NCBI GenBank assembly: GCA_037447655.1
Contig: JBBHKE010002439.1
Coordinates: 1-10,759, forward strand
Direction of reading: 5' to 3'
Origin: Zygnema cylindricum
Lineage: Eukaryota > Streptophyta > Zygnematophyceae > Zygnematales > Zygnemataceae
Length of the DNA: 10,759 bases
Below are positions 1-7,742 of this stretch, piece by piece (position 1 is the first letter of the stretch; each line of letters opens with the position of its first letter). The notes beneath the pieces were generated by a model. That model was not told where the DNA came from. It saw only the letters and a program-made list of their open reading frames with translations, and ran no database searches. Made by a program: the position numbers and the translations under genes.

Positions 1-18
1 CGCTTCGTTTACCATAGG

Positions 19-105
19 CTTCGTTGCTCATAAAGTGGGGTGCGGTTAACAACACACGACATGTGTTAAGAAGGGTAATTCGTAGATAGACTTATGTTAA
101 AGCCT

Positions 106-141
<36 letters not shown>

Positions 142-224
142 AAGAGAAAGAAATCTTGGCTACCACCTTGGTGGCTTAGGCGGCAACCTGAAGCACATGA
201 TAAAATGGTCATTTTACCACAAAA
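19..224. repeat. Diverged direct repeat, copy 1 of 2
   Basis: This ~205-bp sequence recurs at 604-810 in the same orientation. Shared landmarks, in order, are CTTCGTTGC, a GGGTG(C/T)GGTTA(A/G)CAACA segment, the short inverted repeat AACACA-CGACA-TGTGTT, AAGGGTAATTC, a (GA)n tract, GGCTACC(A/G)CCTT, and a GGTCA(T/C)TTTACCA end. The copies differ by many substitutions and small indels, so the duplication is not recent. It could be a dispersed repeat or the paired ends of a very small element. No coding potential was seen, and the family is not recognised. Confidence 0.7.
107..138. repeat. (GA)n microsatellite
   Basis: Sixteen uninterrupted AG dinucleotides lie inside direct-repeat copy 1. The matching position in copy 2 also carries a GA tract, so the microsatellite probably predates the duplication. 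Confidence 0.95.
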
Positions 225-603
225 TAGTATCGCGTGGATGAGGGATAACTGCCATTTCAACATTATTTGTTGTTCACTCTTCTACCCATTGGAGCGCAAG
301 ATGAAGTTACTCTTTCCCTTCCCTCATCTCATAAGTCATTCTTGATTTTAACAAAATATCATCAATTACTTAGACGTCGTCGAATAAAAAAACATACTTG
401 AGGCGCTCCCTATGGTTGAAGCGCGGGGACGACTCCAATCTTGTACGGGGCTTGGGGCATTAACTTGGTTTCTTCTATCTCAGTCCATCTATCTTCTCCT
501 CAAGTTTATATTATGTTTCTTTTACGGATTGGCTTGCGGCTCCCGTCGCTTTCAAGCCAGCCCCGTTGCATTAGTAACCATAGATGAGCAAGGAGTCCAT
601 ATT
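225..603. other. Spacer between the two direct repeats, nothing identified
   Basis: About 380 bp separate the two direct repeats. The 73-codon open frame beginning at 412 shows no recognisable domain and starts and ends in ordinary AT-rich repeat sequence, so it is not called as a gene. No RNA gene or transposon end was recognised. Confidence 0.5.
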
Positions 604-810
604 CTTCGTTGCCATAAAATAGGGTGTGGTTAGCAACACACGACATGTGTTGAAAAGGGTAATTCATAGTAAAAATTTTATTACTCTTAGAGAGAGAGAG
701 CGAGAGAGAGAGAGAGAGAGAGAGTCAGAGAGAAGGAAACCATGGCTACCGCCTTAGTGGCCAAGGGAGCAGACTGAAGTAGAGGATAGAAAGGTCACTT
801 TACCAAAAAG
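604..810. repeat. Diverged direct repeat, copy 2 of 2
   Basis: This is the second copy of the repeat at 19-224, about 585 bp downstream in the same orientation. It keeps the AACACA-CGACA-TGTGTT inverted repeat unchanged, while most of the surrounding sequence has drifted. Confidence 0.7.
689..724. repeat. (GA)n microsatellite with one interruption
   Basis: AG dinucleotides run through this stretch with a single C at 701. It sits at the same relative position as the tract at 107-138 in the first direct-repeat copy. Confidence 0.95.
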
Positions 811-2434
811 GTTCGACTTGATTGGATTCGATCCTAGGTCCTATGGCATCCATAGTTGCCTATCGCCCTATTTGCTAAGTCGTTTAATAATCGTTAAAGA
901 TATTGGGTATGATAATATATTAAACAAAAACGCGACGGCTAATTCATCTAACGGTACAAACTAACGAAGAGACACACGTGACCCAAATGTGTGTGACATC
1001 ATGCACGGACGCGAATTGAAACCATGTACATATATTTGATAGGACGGTCGTTTTTGCTGCCGCCATATCAGAATGGAATTTTTGGGGGCTTTCGGAGATA
1101 GCGTCACGCGATGCCACGTGTCAACATATAATTGGACACCGTAGAAGATAGGAGGTGGAACCATGGCTCCAAATCTGACAGGCGTCACCTTGACGACCAT
1201 GTCGTACAATGGTCGTACAAGAAATACATTAGCTATTGTACCTTTTTCAACTATACAATTTTCCTATTGGCCGATAGTTTAATAGAGTTGTGAATAGGCA
1301 GACTAAGACTTAGAAAAATTAAACCGCCTCTCTTTGAGGAAGCTTGTACCTATAAAGGTCAATCTTTGGCATTTAACAACTTAATGCTCAAGGGAGAAAA
1401 TTCAGTGATTGTTTTTACGTTTGGCTCAGGGGAGTCGGGCCATCACACGGGTGAGGGTGGTCAAAAAATTTGTGTTCCAGGGTGGCACTTATTTAGTGGG
1501 AAAGAGGAAGGGGCAAGCATTATCCTATAGGTCTTTTATATACTGTGTATTTTGTGGGCTAATGGAGGCCACAAAGTTTCAACATGGTACAAGATGTCAT
1601 CGTTGCCGTGGGTTATGAAGCAAGCTACACAATCAAGCACAAAGTGTTGCATATACTCCCTCCACGTTATCAATCCATAGGCAAACGTGGCCCTCATGCG
1701 GATTTTGTGTTTTTGCACAAAGCGGCGAAGACACTCAGTGACGTCTTTCTCACTAACCTTACAAAATCCCATGTTTCCTCACCCGTAGCATTACATACTA
1801 TTTTTGCGGCTTGAGATGCAATGACCTTTACATAATACGAATAAACACACCAAGACCCAACTCATAATTTCATACCGTTTGGTACGAAGATCATTGGGAC
1901 CTTAGACTCTTCTTTCGACAACTTTTTCCGTGACTATGTTTGACGATGAGGACCCGACTACCTTTCTATAACTCCCATGGCAGCTTATGCCGCCAAGATA
2001 TTTGTGTTGGCCTTCAATGTTCGTAAGCTTTGACCCTTATCTGAGAGAGCACCGTGGTGAATGACGGTCGAGGATTGCGAAACTTACCCCTGTGCCATCC
2101 AGCGTATATAGACAATTTTCATAGTTATGACCTATAGTGTGACATTGTGTTAAGATTAAGAGTCTAGGGTAGTTTAACGGTTTTTTTAGTGCCCATACAG
2201 TTTGTTTTCTTTATTTTTTCTTTATGTTGTACTTGCTTTCCCTCGTAGGCTTTTATTTTTGTTTAACCTTTGTAGTGCTCTAACAGAAGTTGGACTTTTA
2301 CCTTTGACGGTCACCAACTGTTTGTAGTTTAAACTATGTTTTATACGTTGATGATATTACGATCCGGTTTTTGGAAAAAATATCTATTCATTTTGCATAC
2401 AAATTAGAAGTGTTTTGTATTTGGAAGAACTTTA
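811..2434. other. Unassigned intergenic DNA
   Basis: No gene, RNA gene or transposon end is recognisable over this 1.6-kb stretch. Short open frames occur on both strands around 961-1209, 1409-1618 and 1536-1814. They overlap each other, have no recognisable motif and look like chance. GTCGTACAA occurs twice close together near 1200-1220, and T-rich sequence dominates 2170-2280. It may be old, decayed repeat DNA. Confidence 0.5.
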
Positions 2435-2830
2435 TCGAGATAACATTGATACCGATAGTTATCGGTTGTCGAACGGTCAAGTGTCGCGATTCATTGCTCT
2501 GAGACCAACAATTTCCTTATCGACGATAAGTGGAAAAGATGTAGTACGTTACCCAATAATACTTTATAATATACTGTATTTTATTTTTATTATATATAGC
2601 GTGGCATGCCATGTGCAACAATATGTTCCGTGCTCTATGTAATGGATTAACAATTTCACGGTACGAACCGTACAATAATCGTTAATAGTTATCGGTACCG
2701 GTGTTATCGCTATAAAAACCCGATATTTGGCAAAAACACCGGCGTCGATGTATCTTGCCAATATATCGATTATCAACAAGCCAAAAAAAGGTACATATCG
2801 ATTATGGTCAAAACCCTGCCGATACGCAAC
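2435..2830. repeat. ATCG/CGAT-rich palindromic repeat, probable decayed DNA transposon
   Basis: The stretch is dense in ATCG and CGAT words. It contains ACCGATA-GT-TATCGGT at 2451-2466 and CTTATCG-A-CGATAAG at 2516-2530, both perfect inverted repeats, plus repeated TTATCGGTACCGG and ATATCGATTAT-type runs nearer 2690-2810. Such TATCGGTATCG-like sequence is common in non-autonomous plant DNA transposons, but no superfamily can be named. Open frames here, such as 2415-2642, are not gene-like. Confidence 0.45.
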
Positions 2831-3035
2831 ATTACAAATTAGTGTTAGGGTGAACTTCCATTAGAGGAAAAGTGGGGTTGTTTACTGGATGCCGTACGAT
2901 ATCGTACAGATTTGTACCATTTTTTTATTCTGTCAGACAAAACATGTCTAATGGATGGCTCCAATATTATAGGCGTAAGTATCGACCGTTGGATTTTTCA
3001 CTTTTTTAGACTCTCAAAGCAATCGCGCACATCGT

Positions 3036-3082
3036 CCAGTTTGAAGAGATTCTCCTCGGCGAGGAGAGTTTCTTCAGACTGG
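3036..3082. repeat. 47-bp near-perfect foldback
   Basis: Two 23-base arms (3036-3058 and 3060-3082) flank a single central G. All 23 positions can pair: 20 Watson-Crick and three G-T. The inner 17 bases, TCTCCTCG-G-CGAGGAGA, are a perfect palindrome. Pairing stops at a T-T opposition just outside the arms. Because it is self-complementary, reading frames through it on both strands give similar peptides (SSARR and SSPRR). Those frames should not be taken for genes. Confidence 0.9.
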
Positions 3083-3086
3083 TCAC

Positions 3087-3170
3087 GTACCATTGGTACA
3101 CGTAAGAAGTAAAAAAAAGATCCACCACGAACAAGTTATGAGAATCGAACACGGCGTACATGCCATGTAC
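3087..3170. repeat. Two short GTAC palindromes
   Basis: GTACCA-T-TGGTAC at 3087-3099 and GTACAT-GCC-ATGTAC at 3156-3170 are perfect inverted repeats just downstream of the 47-bp foldback. Their role is unknown; they add to the unusual density of palindromes here. Confidence 0.7.
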
Positions 3171-3338
3171 ATTCCGCCACGTTGTATGAAGGTCGACTGA
3201 AATATCTTCGCACGGTTCTTCTGACATCCCCTAACCTTAAAAGTTTGCGGCGCATTTTTTACATTCCGTTTCGAAATTTTGATTTTCAATTTCAGAATTA
3301 AAATCTAGTCGCAAAATTTTCGTACGAATCATTAACTA

Positions 3339-3797
3339 CATCGCGAATCGTAATTAGAGTTATGTACGCTAATTTCGTCACCCCAAATTTTGACTCTATC
3401 ACAATAAATAGAGTACATCATTCTAAATTTTTATTTATGTTATTTATGGTACTTTTTGAATGAGATTTAATAACTCTAACACACTGCCGGTTTAAATAGT
3501 GTGGCGTATGGCCGGTGATTGACAGTGCAAAATTGTACTTTATTAAGTAAAAAATACAAATAATGATTTAGTACAAGCCGTTTTTATGTAACAACGTTTT
3601 AACAAACCGCGTAATGCAAACGTCATAATGACGTGAAACTGTACGTTTTGTCAGATTCTGTAATTGTACATAATTAACCATGGATATTTTCAACGCCCAA
3701 ATTTACGCCCAAATTAGAGTTATTGATAAATTAGAGTTAAATTTTGTTTACTTTTTTTACTCTAATTTTTTCTTTACTCTAATTACGATTCGTGGTG
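3339..3797 (+). mobile_element. MITE copy A (459 bp, TA-flanked, non-autonomous)
   Basis: The left end CATCGCGAATCGTAATTAG is mirrored at the right end by CTAATTACGATTCGTGGTG, giving an imperfect terminal inverted repeat. TA flanks both sides (3337-3338 and 3798-3799). The TIR word ATTAGAGT recurs inside: 3353 at the left end, 3713 and 3730 in direct orientation, and 3759 and 3776 inverted. Other internal landmarks shared with copy B are ACTCTAT/ATAGAGT around an 8-base loop (3393-3414), TTTAAATAGTGTGGC (3491-3505) and ACGTCATAATGACGT (3620-3634). No coding capacity was seen. The TA target fits Tc1/mariner-type (Stowaway-like) MITEs, but the TIR is not the classic Stowaway sequence. Confidence 0.8.
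3620..3634. promoter_or_regulatory. Palindrome ACGTCAT-A-ATGACGT in MITE A
   Basis: The arms are perfectly complementary 7-mers around one A and include two TGACGT half sites, the core bound by TGA-type bZIP factors in plants. The same 15-mer is present in MITE copy B, although much of the flanking sequence has diverged. Binding is inferred from the motif only; it could equally be a transposase site. Confidence 0.45.
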
Positions 3798-3908
3798 TAC
3801 CTCCGCTACAAAGATTATGTACAAGTTTTCACTTGAAGAATATTTCTATATTTTAAGAATTTGAAAACTATCCTACGTGGCGCTAATCATAATTGAGAAA
3901 CGATGTCT

Positions 3909-3940
3909 ACTGGCATGACATAATGGAAGGTCGTGCCAGT
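3909..3940. repeat. 11-bp stem foldback (ACTGGCATGAC arm)
   Basis: ACTGGCATGAC at 3909-3919 pairs with GTCGTGCCAGT at 3930-3940 across a 10-base loop, with one G-T pair. The left arm and loop are echoed directly downstream (GTTTACTGGGATCG and CTAATGG near 3967-3989), so the stretch is also a diverged direct repeat. Confidence 0.75.
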
Positions 3941-4187
3941 AAACACTAGAAATAGACGTATCCGCATGTTTACTGGGATCGCCTAATGGAGAACAGACCT
4001 TAGGGTGACGTTGCATCAGGCGAAATATGGCGTAGTATACAAAAATCCGCGACCCTGTGTATCAAATCGTACCGCCTATTTTGATTTTATATGAAAAACA
4101 AAATTACAGAGAATCTTGCCGATACTCTCCAAAGGTCTTAGAGGTAATAGTGGTCGTCAGATGTTCATCTATGAGGAGTTCACTTCA

Positions 4188-4246
4188 TTTTTTTTTGTAA
4201 CTGTCAACCCACCTCCTCGAGATGGGTTGGCAGATACAGAAAAAAA
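4188..4246. repeat. 24-bp arm foldback ending in T9/A10 runs
   Basis: The arms at 4188-4211 and 4223-4246 pair over 24 positions with one A-A mismatch and two G-T pairs. The core is CTGTCAACCCA against TGGGTTGGCAG, and the outer part is a T run against an A run. The loop is 11 bases. Read on the plus strand the RNA would start with U and end with A, so it is not an intrinsic-terminator layout. Confidence 0.8.
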
Positions 4247-4401
4247 AAATCGTGACAGGTTGGACAATTAAGCTATGTGTCATGATAGAAAACCAACGAA
4301 AAAATAATAAGATTTGCACATGACACGCGGTTTCCAAAATACAACGGAAAATAAAAACGAAATTTCGTAACATTCCCTCGTCACGCTATTTTCGGTAACT
4401 T

Positions 4402-4683
4402 TTGTTCTTCACACTATTTCTCTCAAATGACTTTCGTTATGTTCGAACACCCGAAGCCCTAAAAAATGAGCTGGCGCACAGACTGGCGTATGCAAAAATT
4501 ATAAAAGTTTTGTCGTTTGATTACTTTGTACGCAGGTCAAGATTTGAAGTTAAGTTTGTCGGTGCTAAAAATCCGAAAGATATTCAATATCGGATCGTAG
4601 CTTTTGTGGCGCTAGTCAATTTAGAACACATGGCTTACAGACTCTACGTGATGGAACATCGACACAATCGACCCGGTTTGTAG
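4402..4683 (+). other. Unsupported open frame, probably not a gene
   Basis: This is a 93-codon frame open at its 5' side, with no ATG until late, so it would need a non-ATG start or a splice acceptor. The conceptual peptide is rich in basic and hydrophobic residues and matches no family I recognise. It lies inside the repeat-rich 2828-4757 interval. A relic of a transposon coding region is possible, but nothing shows it. Confidence 0.15.
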
Positions 4684-4802
4684 AGTTTGCCGTACAATTA
4701 TAGAAACGTATCATGGAACTTCACCCTTAGATGTACAATTTAGCGTTAATGTATGTTGGCGCTAAACCTTTGAACCCAAAATAGAATGATAAAATTTATT
4801 TT

Positions 4803-4833
4803 TGCTTTGTCGTTTTTCTAAAAAGGCAAAGCA
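4803..4833. repeat. Short foldback TGCTTTG...CAAAGCA
   Basis: The perfect 7-base outer arms (4803-4809 and 4827-4833) enclose TTTTT-CT-AAAAA. The remaining DNA up to 5039 holds nothing else that I recognise. Confidence 0.6.
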
Positions 4834-5039
4834 TTGTAGTCGCATTCGTCTCTGATGATAACGATAATTGACCGTCGATTGTGTTTTGTGTAAGATCGTG
4901 AGCCGTTGAGTGATTTGAGTTTTGATTGGCTTTGTCATGATTCATTTTGATGTAACGAAAAGAGACACCTGGTAGAATCTTATTTGTTGTATTTCGCGTG
5001 GTTGTAGTGGTATAATAAAAGGCCAAACAAAATCGACGT

Positions 5040-5420
5040 CACGCCAAAATGTCGTGATATCAATACAGGTTGAGTAACGTACAGTATCCTACTTTGGAAT
5101 TTTGCGCGTGCGATCCGGGACATCACGCCACGTTGTCGTTTTCTCAATTTCAGTACACGCCAAAATGTCGTGTTATCAATACCGGTTAAGTAACGTACAG
5201 TATCGTACTTTTATTTTTTGCGCGTGCGATCCCGTCACATCACGCCACGTTTTCGTGTTCTCAATATTTGTACACTATTGTTATTTCAGTGTTGGCGTGG
5301 ACGTACGATGTGTCGTTTAACCTATACAGGTACAAAAACGTACAGCATCGAACTTTTAATTTTGGCGCGTGCGATCTCGTCACATCACGCCACGTTTTCG
5401 TGTTTTTAATATCCGAACAC
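5040..5420 (+). repeat. Tandem repeats of ~116 bp with a GCGCGTGCGATC core
   Basis: Unit 1 starts at 5040 (CACGCCAAAATGTCGTG) and unit 2 at 5156 with nearly the same words. A third, more diverged unit starts with GTGTTGGCGTGGACGTACGATG near 5290. All share AACGTACAG(T/C)ATC, then GGCGCGTGCGATC or TTGCGCGTGCGATC, then CATCACGCCACGTT(T/G)TCG. The start of a fourth unit (TTTCAGTGTTGGCGT and CACGTATGATG) lies at 6105-6135, split off by MITE copy B. Such GC-rich reiterated words are typical of subterminal regions of DNA transposons, but no TIR for this element was found. Open frames at 5102-5409 are translations of the repeat. Confidence 0.75.
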
Positions 5421-5422
5421 TA

Positions 5423-6096
5423 CACTGCGAATCGTAATTAGAATAGATAACACTAATTCGGTCGCCCTAATTTTCGACTCTATCACGTAAAATAGAGTAA
5501 ATGATTTGAATTTTTTCATTATCCTATTTAAGGTAAGGTTTAATTAGCGTAAAAAATTATAATATAGGTTCGTTTTAAATAGTGTGGAGTACGGACAACG
5601 TTTGATTGTGTAAATTTTTATTTTTATAAGTAAAAGGGTACAAATAATAATTTAATACAATCGCGCTCGCATGTGAATTTGCACTAAACAAAAAAAATCA
5701 ATCGCGTCGAAAAATACCCGTTCGCATAGCTCCGTCTGTCGACAACATTATCGTCCGTGTGAACATTTACATGAATTTATATGTGAAAAGTTTATAGTTA
5801 AACGACAACAATATGAGTTGAGACAAATAGTATATATATATGAGACAAATAGTACTAACGTCATAATGACGTCAAAATATACGGACAAACAATTTTTGTA
5901 TGTCTACATAATTTAGTGTTCATAATTACAACCCGGATAATTATTGCCAACATAACCTAATATAGAGTATTTAAATAAATTAGAGTAAACTTCCTCTGTT
6001 ATAAGGTTACATCACAATAATTAGCGTTTATAACTCTAATATTTTTTTTGTTTTTTTACTCTAATTTTTTCTTTACTCTAATTACGATTTGCGGTG
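5423..6096 (+). mobile_element. MITE copy B (674 bp, TA-flanked, non-autonomous)
   Basis: The left end CACTGCGAATCGTAATTAGA mirrors the right end CTCTAATTACGATTTGCGGTG. TA flanks both sides (5421-5422 and 6097-6098). The tandem-repeat junction near 5270-5300 is a paralogous empty site: ACACTA then 14 bases to TTTCAGTG, against ACACTA-element-TA then the same 14-base distance. A TA target duplication is therefore directly supported. Inside are ACTCTAT/ATAGAGT with an 8-base loop (5477-5498), TTTAAATAGTGTGG (5574-5587), ACGTCATAATGACGT (5858-5872), and reiterated ATTAGAGT/ACTCTAAT (5979, 6033, 6058, 6075). No transposase frame was seen. It is about 215 bp longer than copy A. Confidence 0.85.
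5858..5872. promoter_or_regulatory. Palindrome ACGTCAT-A-ATGACGT in MITE B
   Basis: This 15-mer is identical to the one in MITE A. It is preceded by GAGACAAATAGTA repeated directly at 5820-5832 and 5842-5854 around a TATATA run. A bZIP-type site or a transposase site are the two plausible readings; neither is shown. Confidence 0.45.
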
Positions 6097-6135
6097 TACC
6101 GTAATTTCAGTGTTGGCGTCACGTATGATGTTCGT

Positions 6136-6429
6136 ACATGGTACGCACTGTAATATCGCATTGTATATGGTGAAGACCGTGACGATGCCAAGTAAATGGT
6201 TTAATTCATGTTTCGTTCATGTAAGGGGTTTGATTAAGCGTAAAAGTTTCACATTAATTTGAGCGTTCGATCTCAATATACCGAACAATATGAATGAATG
6301 GACTGAATATATCATGTAGTATTAAATATTTAAATGTTAAATCTAGAATACACATTATACCATTAGCATAATTCAACTATTATTCGTTTAAACAAAATAC
6401 TAATGGTTTTTGTTTATTTTATGTTAACG
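6136..6429. other. AT-rich spacer with one inverted repeat
   Basis: No gene or RNA is seen. CCATTAG at 6360-6366 and CTAATGG at 6400-6406 form a perfect 7-base inverted pair. The stretch after it runs directly into duplicated block copy 1 at TGTAGCATATATA. Confidence 0.5.
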
Positions 6430-6616
6430 TGTAGCATATATATTTTTTACATTTTTTTTTTATCAATACATAAAATCACAAAAGAAGAAAACAAAAAAAA
6501 AACAAACAAAATAAATAACCACAGTACAACCTTGATCACATAACAAAAACGCAAGAAACAAATGTAAACATAACAAAAAAAATAATAAGAAAAAAAAAAA
6601 CATCAGACTTTACTAA

Positions 6617-7145
6617 GATTCAACCAACTTAGTCGAAAGACCTAGAAGGTTGGAACAACATCATTATCAACTCGATGGCTTACTAACACTACAAACACAT
6701 ATTTTCTTTTATATTTTTTGATAGTTAGAATATGTTGATTAATTTAATAACTTTTTTTTGTTTTCGATCAAGCACCTTAGTCGAAGACCCAGATGGTTGC
6801 ATAAACATCATTATCAGCTAAAAGGCTGACTAACATTACAATCACTTATTATTTATTAATTTTCGTTGTTTACTATAGTAGATTGATTACTTTGAGTACT
6901 TTGTTTTTCTTTTTCTTTTTTTGTGATCAACCAACTTAGTCCTAAGACTTAGAAGGATGCATAAACATCACTATCAGCTCGGAGGCTGACCAACATTACA
7001 AACACTTGTTTTCATTCATTATATTTGTTTGTTATTTACATTGTTACTTGATTTTTTTTTTTGTTTTTTCGATCAACCAACTTAGTCTTAAGACCAAGAA
7101 AGTTGTTGAACATCATTATCAACTCAAAAGTTGACCAACACTACA
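6617..7145. repeat. Four tandem double-hairpin units (block copy 1)
   Basis: Four units of ~145-160 bp start near 6617, 6767, 6926 and 7071. Each has an ~85-base conserved core followed by a T-rich spacer. The core carries hairpin 1 (CCAACTTAGTC, short loop, GAC, then GGTTGG or a variant), the linker CATCA(T/C)TATC, hairpin 2 (14 bases, 4-base loop, at 6668, 6815, 6975 and 7120), and then AC(T/C)AACA(T/C)TACAA. Hairpin 2 of unit 1 is partly broken here. The minus-strand frames through the cores are interrupted by a stop, so the units do not look coding. Confidence 0.85.
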
Positions 7146-7210
7146 ATTTTTTTTTTTTAAATACAACACAAATACTTGACTACTTTGCTTTTGTGATACT
7201 TCAATTACAT

Positions 7211-7329
7211 TATCATCACCATCATCATCATCATCATCATCATCATTTCATCATCATCATCATCATCATCATCATCGTCAACATCATCATCATTATCATC
7301 ATCATCTTCATCATCATCTTCATCATCAT
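7211..7329. repeat. (CAT)n microsatellite
   Basis: An imperfect CAT/ATC trinucleotide array is broken by a few substitutions. It produces an artefactual open frame with long His and Ile runs (7061-7342). In block copy 2 the same position holds two arrays separated by ~270 bp. Confidence 0.95.
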
Positions 7330-7447
7330 ACATTTTGTTTAATTAATACCGCTTAAAGTAAACTATCACTACAACTTCCTACCAGAGGCTAATAAATTTA
7401 ATTTTATAAACGTAGCTTAAAAAAAAAATAGAACTAAAATTTCTTAC

Positions 7448-7572
7448 CAATGTCTTCGCTGTATAATGTCCCTTGGTCATGATTCTATGAGGGGTCGTAT
7501 CCTCCTCCGTCACAAACTTGTAGGGCTCTTTTTGAGGGGCATAGACTCCAAGCATCACTTTCACCTTGTTCA
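7448..7572 (-). pseudogene. Rho GDP-dissociation inhibitor, single exon fragment (copy 1)
   Basis: RhoGDI is a cytosolic protein that holds Rho/ROP GTPases in the GDP state and extracts them from membranes. On the minus strand this exon reads MLGVYAPQKEPYKF, then EEDTTPH, then KGHYTAKT. This is the segment of the C-terminal immunoglobulin-like domain that in plant RhoGDIs reads like MLGxFxPQxEPY, EETTPxGM and ARGSYxA. The exon is 125 bp: two bases completing a Val codon plus 41 codons. It is preceded by a CTTTAG acceptor and followed by a GTAAGA donor. The upstream and downstream exons were not found. Three non-silent differences from copy 2 hit TTPHGMMA, including the family's conserved Gly changed to Arg, so this copy is probably decaying. 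Confidence 0.75.
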
Positions 7573-7639
7573 CTAAAGGAAACCAAAAGGACAAACGACC
7601 GTTTAAATATAACATGAACTTGTGAACATAGCAAACAAC

Positions 7640-7739
7640 TTCTCCCCTCCCTCTCCCTCTCCCTCCCCCTCCCCCTCTCCTCTAATGAATATTCAAAATA
7701 TTTAGAATTGATGAGGGGGAAAAGGAGGGAGGGAGGGAA
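7640..7739. repeat. Polypyrimidine/polypurine foldback (copy 1)
   Basis: A C/T-only tract at 7640-7683 faces a nearly G/A-only tract at 7713-7739 across an AT-rich centre (GAATATTC, then ATATTT). The two tracts are roughly complementary, so the region can fold back on itself. It marks the right edge of the duplicated block. It may be a small MITE of its own or the block's terminal structure. Confidence 0.7.
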
Positions 7740-7742
7740 TGA

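Larger units (their letters stand above)
2828..4757. mobile_element. Possible composite element with AGGGTGAA inverted ends
   Basis: AGGGTGAACTTCCATTA at 2847-2863 matches, in inverted orientation, TCATGGAACTTCACCCT at 4711-4727 (15 of 17 positions). Further out, both sides have CAACAT and an AAATT(A/G)GT-like string, so the inverted repeat may start near 2828 and 4757. A third, direct copy of the motif, AGGGTGACGTTGCATCA, lies at 4002-4018. No target duplication could be fixed. The interval carries MITE copy A and several foldbacks but no transposase. It may be a non-autonomous transposon of ~1.9 kb, or unrelated repeats sharing a motif. Confidence 0.3.
6430..7742. repeat. Large direct duplication, block copy 1 (~1.31 kb)
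   Basis: The block matches 8656-10433 from TGTAGCATATATATT at its left edge to GGAGGGAGGGAATGA at its right edge, in the same orientation, with roughly one substitution every 15-25 bases in the parts compared by eye. Order inside: leader, four double-hairpin units, (CAT)n, RhoGDI exon on the minus strand, polypyrimidine foldback. It is about 465 bp shorter than copy 2 because of missing segments around the CAT region. Similarity fades at once outside both edges. Confidence 0.9.

Noticed and set aside
811-850. tRNA-like T-arm (GGATTCGATCC) suggesting a tRNA or SINE
   Set aside because: No matching acceptor, D-arm or anticodon arm can be folded upstream.
3006-3227. Overlapping frames on both strands with similar peptides
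   Set aside because: The similarity comes from the 47-bp palindrome at 3036-3082 being read on both strands, not from coding function.
5040-5420. CRISPR-like array
   Set aside because: Only three long, diverged units with no short conserved repeat and unique spacers, in an evidently eukaryotic sequence.
6617-7145. Box C/D or H/ACA small nucleolar RNA cluster
   Set aside because: The minus strand has CTGA next to ATGATG, but the boxes are adjacent and not separated by a guide region. On the plus strand the hairpins (about 30 and 14 bases) are far too short for H/ACA arms.
7211-7329. Acidic Asp-Asp-Asp stretch of the next RhoGDI exon
   Set aside because: The minus strand of the CAT array reads GAT repeats, and the family has DDD just after this exon. 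However, no flanking family residues or splice sites accompany it, so it is a microsatellite coincidence.
7061-7342. Histidine/isoleucine-rich 93-codon frame
   Set aside because: This is a microsatellite translation; the His and Ile runs only reflect CAT and ATC repeats read in shifted phase.
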